Part shown: one piece after another, positions 1 to 6,882 of the stretch
Numbering within the stretch: the first letter of the stretch is position 1
How the letters are laid out: each line of letters begins with the position of its first letter
Assembly (NCBI GenBank): GCA_025935515.1
Contig: JAICVC010000030.1
Span: 1 to 17,249, forward strand
Reading direction: 5' to 3'
From: Sphingomonas sp.
Lineage (GTDB): Bacteria > Pseudomonadota > Alphaproteobacteria > Sphingomonadales > Sphingomonadaceae
Length of the DNA stretch: 17,249 nt
Translations under genes and position numbers: made by a program
Notes under the pieces: generated by a model
Told to the model about the DNA's origin: nothing
Seen by the model: the letters and a program-made list of their open reading frames with translations, nothing else
The model's database searches: none

Positions 1-981
1 GTCGATCAGCAGGATGCGCCGGCTGTTGATCTCGTCTTCCTGATGCTGCCGCGGACGTTCGACGTCGATCGCGTGATAGACGATCCAGAAGTCGCCGGCC
101 TCGTCGATGACGATGCAATTGTGTCCGGGCGCAAGCCAGCGCTCGCTCTTGAATAGCATCAGGCTGTGGGGAGTGCCGCGCGCTTCCTCGAGGGTCTCGA
201 ACGGGCCCATCGCGCTGGGCGATCGGGCAACCATCACGCCATAATGAGCGTCCGGCCCGCAGCAATTGTCGCCCGAATAGAACAAATAATAAAAACCGTC
301 GTGATGGATCGCCCAAGCCGCCTCGACCAGCCTTGGGAACGCGCCCCTCACCGGGTTCGGTGAGACGAGATCGACCGGTTCGCTGCCGGCCACGAAGGAA
401 AGGCGATCTTCGGCGAGCTCCTGGACCTTGATCGGCTGGAAGCCCGAGCCCCAGTAGAGCAGCCGTTTGCCCGTGGCCGGGTCGTCGAAGGCCATGGGAT
501 CGATGTATTCGAAGCCCATTCCATGCAGCAGCGGAAGGCCCATGTCGGTGAACGGTCCGGCAGGCGAGGTTGCCGTGGCAACGGCCAGGCAATGCCCGCG
601 TGTCGGCTGATGGCAGACGTCGGGGGTCGCCGAATAATACATGAAGTAGGTCGAGCCATCGAAGATGACGCTGGGCGCCCAGAAATCCTGCGTCGTCTGG
701 GCCCATCCCGGCTTTACCGGAAGCGCGTCGCCGAGCTGCTCCCAATGGACGAGGTTCGATGAGCGCGCGACCTGGATGTTGATCCATTCGCCGTCGCGAA
801 GCGTCTGCGTCGCATAGGCGTAATAATAACCGTCGGGCGCCAGTATCACGGCCGGATCGGGGAAATCCGCGTCCAGCACGGGATTGATGTAACTGCCCGC
901 CAAGGGCGCCGGAACCGCGGCTCCGTCTTGCTCGCCAGTCCGCGAAGGCAGGGCGTCAGGAGAATCGAAGGATGAGTGCAC
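1..981 (-). CDS. Glycoside hydrolase family 43 protein (partial, C-terminus beyond left edge)
   Basis: Reading the minus strand gives 327 open codons to the window edge. The sequence fits a GH43 five-bladed beta-propeller that hydrolyses furanoside or pyranoside linkages, typically arabinan, xylan or related glycans. The family pattern is visible: NPVLDADFPDPAVI near residue 33, where Asp42 should be the general base; QDFWAPSV near 99; EYIDPM near 159, where Asp161 should be the pKa modulator; and LVEAAW near 219, where Glu220 should be the general acid. The start is a GTG with GGAG five bases upstream; no in-frame ATG sits nearby. The N-terminal ~28 residues are polar with no clear signal peptide, so the enzyme may be cytoplasmic or the start may be misjudged. 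It lies 55 bases after glf in the same direction, so a role on galactofuranose- or arabinose-containing surface glycan is plausible. The substrate cannot be read from the sequence. Confidence 0.88.
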   Translation of the reverse strand, partial: MHSSFDSPDALPSRTGEQDGAAVPAPLAGSYINPVLDADFPDPAVILAPDGYYYAYATQTLRDGEWINIQVARSSNLVHWEQLGDALPVKPGWAQTTQDFWAPSVIFDGSTYFMYYSATPDVCHQPTRGHCLAVATATSPAGPFTDMGLPLLHGMGFEYIDPMAFDDPATGKRLLYWGSGFQPIKVQELAEDRLSFVAGSEPVDLVSPNPVRGAFPRLVEAAWAIHHDGFYYLFYSGDNCCGPDAHYGVMVARSPSAMGPFETLEEARGTPHSLMLFKSERWLAPGHNCIVIDEAGDFWIVYHAIDVERPRQHQEDEINSRRILLID

Positions 982-1036
982 GCTAGCTCCATATGGCGCG
1001 CACCGACGTTTCGAAAGCCGGTTGTTCGTTATCGTC

Positions 1037-2215
1037 TCATTCGGCGGCGACCGCGGTCTCCTGGTTCTGCGGCTTCTTCTCATCGAGCCGCCGGAACGTC
1101 GCCAGCGCCTGCCCGACGATCTGGTCCATGTTGTAGTAACGATAGGTCGCAAGCCGCCCGACGAATGTCACTCCCTCGGCTTGGTCGGCGAGCGCCTCGT
1201 AACGTTTGAACAACTCCTGATTCTCGGGCCGTGGGATCGGATAATAAGGATCGCCCTCGGCCGAGGGATATTCGTAAGTGACGGTGGTCACCGGCGACTG
1301 CTGCCCGGTCAGATGCTTGTACTCGCTGATGCGGGTGAACGGCACGTCCTCGGAAGGGTAGTTGACGACCGCCACCGGCTGGAACCGATCCTCCTCCAGC
1401 GTCTGGTGATCGAACCTCAGGCTCCGGTAAGGCAGCTTGCCGAAACGGTAGTCGAAATATTCGTCGATCGGCCCGGTGTAAATGATGTGGTCGGCAAGCT
1501 CGTGCGCGCGGTCCTTGAACTCGCGGAAGTCGGTGCCGAGGCGCTTCTCGATCAGCGGATGGTCGAGCATCTTCTCGAACATCGCGGTGTAGCCCTGAAG
1601 CGGCATCGCCTGGAACGTGTCGCTGAAATAGCGGTCGTCGGTGTTGGTCCGGGTCGGGATCCGCGAGGTGACCTGCTTGTCGAGCTCGCTCGGGTCGAGG
1701 CCCCATTGCTTGCGCGTATAGCCGCGGAAGAACAGCTCGTAGAGCTCGCGGCCGACGGCGTTGATGACGACATCCTCCGAGGTGCGGATATCGTCCACCG
1801 GCTCCGCGCGCGATGCGAGATAGTCGGCAGCCTCCTCATCCGTCTTCAAATCAAGGTCAAAGAGGGTGTTGAGCGTCGTCCGGTTGATCGGGATCGGCAC
1901 CAGCTTTTCACGCACATAGGCGAGCACGCGATGCTCGTACGGCCGCCATTCGGTGAACTGCGAGAGATAGTCCACGACCTGGCTGCTGTTGGTGTGGAAG
2001 ATGTGCGGGCCGTACTTGTGATAGAGGATGCCCGCCTCATTGGGCTCGTCATAGGCGTTGCCGCCGACGTGCGGGCGCCGGTCAATCAGCAGGATGCGCG
2101 CACCGTGCTGGCTGGCCAGCCGCTCGGCGAGCACCGAGCCGGCAAAGCCGGCGCCGACGATCAGATAATCGTAACGGCGCCCGGGGTTCGACCCGGCGCG
2201 GAACAGGGCGTTCAT
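1037..2215 (-). CDS. glf: UDP-galactopyranose mutase
   Basis: This flavoenzyme of 392 residues interconverts UDP-galactopyranose and UDP-galactofuranose in the cytoplasm, supplying galactofuranose for surface glycans. Seen: an N-terminal FAD dinucleotide motif (YDYLIVGAGFAG, residues 15-26), HVGGNAYDE near 49, the family signature YHKYGPHIFHT near 65-75, GYTRKQWG carrying the conserved active-site arginine, and the C-terminal RYYNMDQIVGQAL motif that contacts FAD. Length is normal for bacterial Glf. The ATG overlaps the TGA of the upstream glycosyltransferase in an ATGA junction, which indicates translational coupling and excludes the much longer upstream extension of the open frame. The protein ends in a run of charged residues and AVAAE. 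The identification is secure; which glycan receives galactofuranose is unknown. Confidence 0.96.
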   Translation of the reverse strand: MNALFRAGSNPGRRYDYLIVGAGFAGSVLAERLASQHGARILLIDRRPHVGGNAYDEPNEAGILYHKYGPHIFHTNSSQVVDYLSQFTEWRPYEHRVLAYVREKLVPIPINRTTLNTLFDLDLKTDEEAADYLASRAEPVDDIRTSEDVVINAVGRELYELFFRGYTRKQWGLDPSELDKQVTSRIPTRTNTDDRYFSDTFQAMPLQGYTAMFEKMLDHPLIEKRLGTDFREFKDRAHELADHIIYTGPIDEYFDYRFGKLPYRSLRFDHQTLEEDRFQPVAVVNYPSEDVPFTRISEYKHLTGQQSPVTTVTYEYPSAEGDPYYPIPRPENQELFKRYEALADQAEGVTFVGRLATYRYYNMDQIVGQALATFRRLDEKKPQNQETAVAAE

Positions 2216-3429
2216 TCGGCGGCGACCAGCAGCGCCGGGCCGGTCGCTCCAGTACGAACTCCGAGCAAGTCGGCGACGAGGCCCGCCATCCGCGCCTGGG
2301 TCGTGTCCCAGCTCGCGGCCGACAGCATCAGGTCCGCCTCCGCCAGCCAGCCGCTTTCGGGGTTGCGCGACAGCTCCAGCGCCTCCTCGCACGCCGCGAC
2401 GAACTCTTGTGGTGTCGCCGCAATCTTGACGCCTTCGAGCTGGCCGTAGTGGCGCACGACGTCCTTGATCGGAGTCGAGACCACCGGCTTCCCGCCGGCG
2501 AGATATTCGGGCGTCTTGGTCGGCGAGATGAATTGGGTCGATTCGTTCATCGCGAACGGCATCAGCGCGACGTCCCAGCCCGACAGATAGGCGGGAAGCT
2601 GGTCGTAGGTCTTGGACCCAAGGTAATGGATGTTGGGCCGCCTCGGCAGCTCGTCCTCGGAAATCTTCACCACCGGTCCGACCATCACGAACGACCAGTC
2701 CGGACGCATCTTAGCAACCGCGTCGAGCAGCTCGATGTCGAAGCGCTCGTCGATCACGCCGTAGAAGCCGAGCCGCGGCAGCGGCAGGTCTTCCTGGTCC
2801 GCCGGCTCGAACTGGCGCGCCCGCGCCTTGCAGAAATGCGCGCGGTCGACCGACGAGGGGAAGCAGTGGACGTTCGGGTGGCGATCCTTCTTCGCCTCGT
2901 AGAGGCTGGAGCCGCCGGTGAAGACGATGTCGGCGCGGTCGATCAGCTCCTGCTCGAGGTCGAGCAGGTGGGTCGGCGCGAACTTGAACTTGCTGAGCTC
3001 GTCCATCGCGTCGAACACGGTGAGGTCGGCATCGATGTGCCTCGAGAAAGGCAGCATCATCGGCGTATAGTACCAGGCGATCAGCGGCCCGCGGACGGCG
3101 GCGATGTGCGCATCGAGCAGCCGCTCCAGCGCGGCCTCGCGCGCGTCATCGGGCATGCCCTGCGGGAGATGCGGAACGCCAATGCGCACCTTCGGCTGAC
3201 CTGCCGCTTCGCGGACCTGGAGGTAGGCCGTTTCGCGCGGCCCGATCTCGACCGGCTCTTCCCAGTAGATGACGGCCATCTCGCGCGCGAAACGGCTCAT
3301 CAGATGCTGCGGCCGCTGGAACACGAAGTTCCACCGCAGGTGCGAGAAACAGACCAAGGTTGCGGCCTCAGGCTCCGGCGCCGAGGGCTCGGCTCGAGAC
3401 TCTACAGGCACCCCGACGCGCGTAAGCAT
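2212..3429 (-). CDS. GT4-like glycosyltransferase family 1 protein
   Basis: A 405-residue GT-B fold glycosyltransferase, predicted cytoplasmic or membrane-associated. Seen: an N-terminal VCFSHLRWNFVFQRPQHL segment typical of this subgroup, a central DAMDELSKF motif, the second Rossmann domain starting at LGFYGVIDERFD, and the donor-binding segment FISPTKTPEYLAGGKPVVSTPI, which matches the E-x7-E-like region of GT4 enzymes. It starts with ATG preceded by AAGGA four bases upstream, and a GGAGG further back. It is the first gene of a three-gene operon and is coupled to glf by an ATGA overlap. Transfer of galactofuranose from UDP-Galf is therefore the natural inference, though donor and acceptor are not visible in the sequence. 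A perfect general-stress promoter lies 42 bases upstream of the start. Confidence 0.88.
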   Translation of the reverse strand: MLTRVGVPVESRAEPSAPEPEAATLVCFSHLRWNFVFQRPQHLMSRFAREMAVIYWEEPVEIGPRETAYLQVREAAGQPKVRIGVPHLPQGMPDDAREAALERLLDAHIAAVRGPLIAWYYTPMMLPFSRHIDADLTVFDAMDELSKFKFAPTHLLDLEQELIDRADIVFTGGSSLYEAKKDRHPNVHCFPSSVDRAHFCKARARQFEPADQEDLPLPRLGFYGVIDERFDIELLDAVAKMRPDWSFVMVGPVVKISEDELPRRPNIHYLGSKTYDQLPAYLSGWDVALMPFAMNESTQFISPTKTPEYLAGGKPVVSTPIKDVVRHYGQLEGVKIAATPQEFVAACEEALELSRNPESGWLAEADLMLSAASWDTTQARMAGLVADLLGVRTGATGPALLVAAE

Positions 3430-3672
3430 TTTTCCTTAGTCCTCCGTGTCATGTATAGCCCGCAAGACTGAACGGGCCGAGGGGGTTACGGTTCCGCAAC
3501 ACTGATCCAGGTTAAGGCCGTTCGTCGCATTGTGCGCCGCAACATAGGATAGGTCGGTGCCGCGCCTGCAACGGGGCGCCTCATCCTTGAGATGGCCCGT
3601 TCCTCTCCCGAAACAAGACCCGCCCCGAATTGACCGGGCCAGGACGGCGTTTAAGGAAGTCGAACCGAGGAG
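3430..3672. other. Divergent intergenic region between glycosyltransferase and pccB
   Basis: This 243-base gap separates two divergent genes. The left part holds the glycosyltransferase ribosome binding site and the EcfG-type promoter on the minus strand. On the plus strand TTGACC at 3630-3635 resembles a -35 box, but the AT-rich stretch TTTAAG at 3650-3655 is only 14 bases further and makes a poor -10. I see no gene, strong hairpin or convincing palindrome here. Confidence 0.6.
3471..3495 (-). promoter_or_regulatory. EcfG-type general stress response promoter for the glycosyltransferase-glf-GH43 operon
   Basis: On the minus strand the sequence reads GGAAC (3495-3491), a 16-base spacer, then CGTT (3474-3471). 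This matches without mismatch the published alphaproteobacterial EcfG consensus GGAAC-N16/17-CGTT. It ends 42 bases upstream of the glycosyltransferase ATG, leaving a leader of about 35 bases that contains the ribosome binding site. A TATACAT box at 3457-3451 closer to the gene could be a housekeeping -10, but no good -35 accompanies it. The match is seen; use by EcfG is inferred. Confidence 0.66.
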
Positions 3673-5211
3673 ATGGCTTTGGCGACGACCATGGAAGAGC
3701 TCGACAAGCGCCGCGGGCTGGCCCGGCTTGGCGGCGGCGAGAAGCGTATCGCGGCGCAGCATGCCAAGGGCCGTCTGACCGCGCGCGAGCGGCTTTCGGT
3801 CCTGCTCGATCCCGGCAGCTTCGAAGAATATGACATGTTCGTCGAGCACAATGCCACCGACTTCGGGATGGCGGAGCAGAAGATCCCCGGGGACGGCGTC
3901 GTCACTGGATCGGGCACGATCAACGGCCGGCTGGTTTATGTCTTCGCGCAGGACTTCACCGTGTTCGGCGGGTCGTTGAGCGAGCGCCACGCGCAGAAGA
4001 TCTGCAAGGTCATGGACATGGCGATGAAGGTTGGCGCGCCCGTGATCGGCCTCAACGACTCGGGCGGCGCGCGCATCCAGGAGGGCGTCGCAAGCCTCGC
4101 CGGCTATGCCGAAGTGTTCCAGCGCAACGTGCTCGCAAGCGGAGTCATCCCGCAGGTCAGCCTGATCATGGGCCCGTGCGCGGGCGGCGCGGTCTATTCG
4201 CCGGCGATGACCGACTTCATCTTCATGGTGAAGGACTCGTCCTACATGTTCGTCACCGGGCCCGAGGTGGTGAAGACCGTCACCAACGAAGTGGTGACGC
4301 AGGAGGAGCTGGGCGGCGCGCTCACCCACACCAGGAAATCGGGCGTGGCGGATGTCGCGTTCGAGAACGACATCGACGCGCTGCTGGCGACGCGCGAGTT
4401 CGTCGACTTCCTGCCCTTGTCGAACCGCCACGATCTGCCCGAGCGCCCGTGCGAGGACCCGGTCGATAGGATCGAGGACAGCCTCGACACGCTCGTTCCG
4501 CCGAGCGCCGCGACGCCCTATGACATGCACGAGCTGATCCGGAAGGTCGCCGACGAGGGCGACTTCTTCGAGCTGATGCCGGCGCACGCCGCCAACATCC
4601 TGGTCGGCTTCATCCGGATCGAGGGCCGCACGGTCGGGGTGGTCGCCAACCAGCCGATGGTGCTGGCCGGTGTCCTAGACATCAACTCCGCCAAGAAGGC
4701 CGCGAGGTTTGTGCGCTTCTGCGACGCGTTCGAGGTGCCCATCCTGACCTTCGTCGACGTGCCCGGCTTCCTCCCCGGCGTCGGGCAGGAGCATCACGGG
4801 ATCATCAAGCATGGCGCGAAACTGCTGTTCGCCTACGCCGAGGCGACGGTGCCGAAGATCACCGTGATCACGCGCAAGGCCTATGGCGGCGCCTACGACG
4901 TCATGGCGAGCAAGCATTTGCGCGGCGACCTCAACTACGCCTGGCCGACCGCCGAGATCGCGGTGATGGGCGCCAAGGGCGCGGTCGAGATCATCTTCCG
5001 CAAGGACGCCGACAACCCGGAAGAGATTGCCAAGCGCACCGCCGAATATGAGGAGCGCTTCGCCAACCCCTTCGTCGCGGCGAGCAAGGGCTTCATCGAC
5101 GAAGTGATTATGCCGCACTCGACGCGGCGGCGCGTGGCGATGGGGCTAAGGAAGCTCAGGAACAAGCAGCTCGAGAATCCGTGGAAGAAACATGACAATA
5201 TTCCGCTGTGA
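3673..5211 (+). CDS. pccB: Propionyl-CoA carboxylase beta subunit (carboxyltransferase)
   Basis: A protein of 512 residues, the usual length for PccB. It is the carboxyltransferase half of propionyl-CoA carboxylase and moves CO2 from biotin (on the alpha subunit) to propionyl-CoA, giving (S)-methylmalonyl-CoA. Seen: the N-terminal LARLGGGEKRIAAQHAKG and TARER signatures; the first crotonase-like half with GPCAGGAVYSPA near residue 167, whose glycines form an oxyanion hole; the second half with KAYGGAYDVM near 402-411; and the PccB-type end KKHDNIPL. The start is uncertain: ATG 3673 directly abuts GAGGAG with no spacer, whereas TTG 3679 lies six bases after it and gives an N-terminus MATTMEELDKRRG that looks more natural. 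The alpha subunit gene is not in the window. The epimerase for its product lies about 2 kb downstream in the same direction. Confidence 0.95.
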   Translation: MALATTMEELDKRRGLARLGGGEKRIAAQHAKGRLTARERLSVLLDPGSFEEYDMFVEHNATDFGMAEQKIPGDGVVTGSGTINGRLVYVFAQDFTVFGGSLSERHAQKICKVMDMAMKVGAPVIGLNDSGGARIQEGVASLAGYAEVFQRNVLASGVIPQVSLIMGPCAGGAVYSPAMTDFIFMVKDSSYMFVTGPEVVKTVTNEVVTQEELGGALTHTRKSGVADVAFENDIDALLATREFVDFLPLSNRHDLPERPCEDPVDRIEDSLDTLVPPSAATPYDMHELIRKVADEGDFFELMPAHAANILVGFIRIEGRTVGVVANQPMVLAGVLDINSAKKAARFVRFCDAFEVPILTFVDVPGFLPGVGQEHHGIIKHGAKLLFAYAEATVPKITVITRKAYGGAYDVMASKHLRGDLNYAWPTAEIAVMGAKGAVEIIFRKDADNPEEIAKRTAEYEERFANPFVAASKGFIDEVIMPHSTRRRVAMGLRKLRNKQLENPWKKHDNIPL

Positions 5212-5220
5212 GAATTGGCT

Positions 5221-5664
5221 GTGAAGAGAGGCTGCGCAATTCTCTTCGTGCTCGCGGCGGTCATCGTGTCGATTATAGGAAAATGCACCGGAACCGGAGA
5301 TGATCAGCCGGTCACTGAATCGACGAATAAGGCCGACGTGGTGACCACCCCCGTACGGAGGGCAGAGGAAGGAACACCGTTCGATGTCGCGTCCGATCCG
5401 CGCGCTTCGTATCGGTTACTCAAATGGTCGCCGCTGAAAAATGGCAACATTGAAGCTGTAACTCTTCGTGAGGGACCATCCGGCATCAGTTACGCGCGTC
5501 GTGAGATCGATTGCGACGATCAGACCTTCCGCTATCTTGGAGAAGGGGACACGCGACAGGACGCGATGCGCGACTCTCCAAATATTGGGGAAATGTCAGC
5601 CTTGGTCTCAGGCTCAATCTCAGCGGTAACGGTAGATGTTGTTTGCGCTGAAGCACGCCGATGA
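5221..5664 (+). CDS. Small secreted or membrane-anchored hypothetical protein
   Basis: I do not recognise this gene's function. It encodes 147 residues from GTG 5221 (KRGCAILFVLAAVIVSIIGKC at the N-terminus), with GAG eight bases upstream overlapping the pccB stop region. TTG 5215 is an alternative two codons earlier. The N-terminus has a positive charge followed by a hydrophobic helix, so it is either a signal peptide or an anchor; the cysteine after it lacks a proper lipobox because lysine precedes it. The rest is polar, with a linker to about residue 45 and a compact domain holding two cysteines (REIDCDD and VDVVCAE) that could form a disulfide in the periplasm. The motif TFRYLGEGDT recalls small sphingomonad periplasmic proteins of unknown role. 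Base composition is less GC-rich than pccB. The stop overlaps the start of a broken osmC copy (ATGA). Confidence 0.7.
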   Translation: MKRGCAILFVLAAVIVSIIGKCTGTGDDQPVTESTNKADVVTTPVRRAEEGTPFDVASDPRASYRLLKWSPLKNGNIEAVTLREGPSGISYARREIDCDDQTFRYLGEGDTRQDAMRDSPNIGEMSALVSGSISAVTVDVVCAEARR

Positions 5665-5762
5665 GCACCTACATTGCCACGATCCGCTGGCGCCGTACTG
5701 ACGACGGAGACTTCGCCAAGGGCCAGTACAGCCGCGCGCACAAAAGACGGATTCGCACATGA
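5661..5762 (+). pseudogene. Truncated 5' copy of osmC
   Basis: The 33-codon frame beginning MSTYIATIRWRR and reaching FAKGQYSRAH is the N-terminus of the OsmC-family protein encoded intact at 6336. After the histidine the two diverge abruptly; this copy ends within six codons at a TGA. Over the first 48 bases the copies differ at 16 sites, then 33 bases are identical. Like the intact gene, it starts inside the stop codon of its upstream neighbour (ATGA). It cannot make a functional OsmC, since both catalytic cysteines lie downstream of the break. Confidence 0.85.
5709..5741 (+). repeat. 33-bp perfect direct repeat, left copy (within broken osmC)
   Basis: Begins GACTTCGCCAAGG and ends CCGCGCGCAC. 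It is identical to 6384-6416, exactly 675 bases away. It encodes DFAKGQYSRAH in both copies and marks the left boundary of the two-gene insert. Confidence 0.9.
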
Positions 5763-5786
5763 TAAGGATATTGTAATGAGGGCGCC

Positions 5787-5809
5787 TTCACATTATCATG
5801 ACATGTGAA
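5787..5809. promoter_or_regulatory. Inverted repeat, likely operator of the ribbon-helix-helix gene
   Basis: Perfect 7-base arms TTCACAT (5787-5793) and ATGTGAA (5803-5809) are separated by nine bases. The site sits directly in front of the ribosome binding site of the regulator gene at 5822, and its right arm overlaps the AAGGAG. It lies in an unusually AT-rich patch (about 5742-5825) that probably also holds the promoter, though I cannot assign clear -35 and -10 boxes. Autoregulation by the adjacent DNA-binding protein is the natural inference. Confidence 0.55.
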
Positions 5810-5821
5810 GGAGAAATTTGC

Positions 5822-6118
5822 ATGCAGACCGAACGCGTCACCTTTCTGACCAGCCGCGACCACAAGGCGGCGCTCGATGCTTTCGCGGCCAGCCGCGGCG
5901 AATCCGTCGGAAACGTGGTGCGAGAGGCAACGGCGCGCTACATATCGCGGCCGCCGGAGGCGGAAGGCAGCTCAGAGGCTGCGCTTGAATTGTTGCTGGA
6001 GGAGCTGGAAGAGGCCATTCCACAATGGAACGCCAAGTTCGACTCGATGGAAGCATCGCTCGACCATGCGCACGAGGAAGTGCGTAAGGCGCTGGCCGCC
6101 GTTGAAACGACCAAGTGA
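5822..6118 (+). CDS. Ribbon-helix-helix-like DNA-binding protein with C-terminal coiled coil
   Basis: A protein of 98 residues. The N-terminal part (RVTFLTSRDHKAALDAFAA, then SVGNVVREATARYI, residues 5-41) has the strand-helix-helix layout of CopG/Arc-type ribbon-helix-helix proteins, which bind palindromic operators as dimers. After a short Pro/Glu/Ser linker, residues 50-95 form an acidic, amphipathic helix (ALELLLEELEEAI) suited to a coiled coil or partner binding. ATG 5822 is chosen because AAGGAG lies eight bases upstream; an in-frame ATG at 5798 would lie inside the operator-like palindrome. The stop overlaps the GTG of the next gene (GTGA), so the two are coupled. Antitoxin-like architecture is possible, but no recognisable toxin follows. 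Confidence is moderate for the fold and low for the role. Confidence 0.68.
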   Translation: MQTERVTFLTSRDHKAALDAFAASRGESVGNVVREATARYISRPPEAEGSSEAALELLLEELEEAIPQWNAKFDSMEASLDHAHEEVRKALAAVETTK

Positions 6119-6339
6119 GTAGTACCGAAAAAGTCTTCGGGATCGTCAAATCCGTCATCCTGATGCACGAACGGTTCGATGGTCTCGACGAACGCATCAG
6201 GCGGCTCGACGGCGATCTGACGAACCTCAGCCGAAGCCATTCCGACCTGGCCCAGCGAGTGGCGCGCATCGAAGGCGTGATGGAAGGTTATGCGCGCGCT
6301 TCGGCTGCGTCGAACAGGCCTCGTCTTCCGAAGAAATGA
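6115..6339 (+). CDS. Small coiled-coil hypothetical protein coupled to the RHH-like gene
   Basis: A 74-residue protein of unknown function. It starts at GTG 6115 within the previous gene's stop (GTGA) and its own stop overlaps the osmC start (ATGA), so three genes are translationally chained. Residues ~18-58 carry heptad-like spacing of leucine, isoleucine and valine (GLDERIRRLDGDLTNLSRSH, then AQRVARIEGVMEG), predicting a coiled coil. The C-terminus is basic (RPRLPKK). No catalytic motif is visible. A heteromeric coiled-coil contact with the C-terminal helix of the preceding regulator is a reasonable guess. It may be the effector, a partner of the regulator, or neither. Confidence 0.62.
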   Translation: MSSTEKVFGIVKSVILMHERFDGLDERIRRLDGDLTNLSRSHSDLAQRVARIEGVMEGYARASAASNRPRLPKK

Positions 6340-6794
6340 GCATCTACACCGCAACGATCCGCTGGAGCCGCGATCCGGGTCCTGACTTCGCCAAGGGCCA
6401 GTACAGCCGCGCGCACGCATGGGCGTTCGACGGCGGCGCCGTAGTTCCGGCGAGCGCGAGCCCGCACATCGTTCCGGCGCCCTGGTCCGATGCGGCGGGA
6501 GTCGATCCGGAGGAAGCGTTCGTCGCCTCGCTGGCGTCGTGCCACATGCTGGTCTTCGTCGACTTCGCGCGGCGCGCGGGGTTCGTGGTCGAGGGCTATG
6601 TCGACGAGGCCGAAGGCGTGCTCGAGAAGGGCGCCGACGGCAGGATGGCGATGACCCTCGTGACGCTGCATCCGCGGGTCACTTGGGGCGGCGATCCGCC
6701 CGACGAAGCCGCCATCGCCGATCTCCACCACCGCGCGCATGACGCGTGCTTCATCGCCAATTCGGTGACGAGCGAAGTGACGGTCGAACACTGA
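6336..6794 (+). CDS. OsmC-family thiol peroxidase-like protein
   Basis: An OsmC-family protein of 152 residues. OsmC/Ohr proteins are small homodimeric cytoplasmic enzymes that reduce organic or inorganic hydroperoxides with two cysteines. Both are present: Cys69 in FVASLASCHML and Cys138 in HDACFIANS, together with PEEAFVASLASC, the helix that carries the first cysteine. The sequence fits OsmC more than Ohr, because the YAACF-type Ohr signature is absent. The start overlaps the stop of the upstream coiled-coil gene. An incomplete second copy of its 5' end lies 675 bases upstream. The stop is followed at once by the first hairpin repeat (6795), which may terminate transcription. The family is certain; the substrate is not. 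Confidence 0.9.
   Translation: MSIYTATIRWSRDPGPDFAKGQYSRAHAWAFDGGAVVPASASPHIVPAPWSDAAGVDPEEAFVASLASCHMLVFVDFARRAGFVVEGYVDEAEGVLEKGADGRMAMTLVTLHPRVTWGGDPPDEAAIADLHHRAHDACFIANSVTSEVTVEH
6384..6416 (+). repeat. 33-bp perfect direct repeat, right copy (within intact osmC)
   Basis: Identical to 5709-5741 and in the same codon frame (DFAKGQYSRAH). Recombination between the copies would delete exactly 675 bases and leave one intact chimeric osmC. Confidence 0.9.
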
Positions 6795-6824
6795 CCGTCA
6801 TGCTGAACTTGTTTCAGCATCCAT
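6795..6824 (+). repeat. 30-bp hairpin repeat, left copy of perfect inverted pair
   Basis: Begins CCGTCATGCTGAA and ends TTCAGCATCCAT. It is an exact reverse complement of 7201-7230. Internally it folds into an 8-bp perfect stem (ATGCTGAA and TTCAGCAT) with loop CTTGT. It starts directly after the osmC stop codon, so it may serve as a transcription barrier, although no T-tract follows. It has the size and form of a REP-like element and resembles repeats that I believe are multicopy in sphingomonads. Confidence 0.85.
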
Positions 6825-6852
6825 CGTACCCACGGGAAATAGGGTTTGGGTA

Positions 6853-6882
6853 ATGGCCCCTGAAACGAGTTCACGGTGACGA
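6853..6882 (-). repeat. Degenerate third hairpin repeat overlapping the GIY-YIG gene end
   Basis: On the plus strand this 30-base segment matches the orientation of the 7201-7230 copy at 22 of 30 positions. The stem is kept with different bases: CCCTGAA (6858-6864) and TTCACGG (6870-6876) around a 5-base loop, with one mismatch. It is head-to-head with the 6795 copy. It supplies the last three codons and the stop of the GIY-YIG gene. Confidence 0.7.

Noticed and set aside
1022..2449. Long plus-strand open frame (475 codons) opposite glf
   Set aside because: It is antisense to a gene with clear Glf motifs; high GC keeps the opposite strand open. Its composition is Arg/Val/Leu-rich with no recognisable domain.
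2407..3471. Plus-strand open frame (354 codons) opposite the glycosyltransferase
   Set aside because: Shadow of the real gene with arginine-rich, domain-free translation.
3436..4587. Minus-strand open frame (383 codons) opposite pccB
   Set aside because: pccB is unambiguous on the other strand; the translation is rich in His, Arg and Asp and has no fold-like pattern.
6596..6874. Minus-strand 92-codon open frame containing MLKQVQHD
   Set aside because: It is the reverse of osmC plus the hairpin repeat; that peptide is simply the translation of the repeat.
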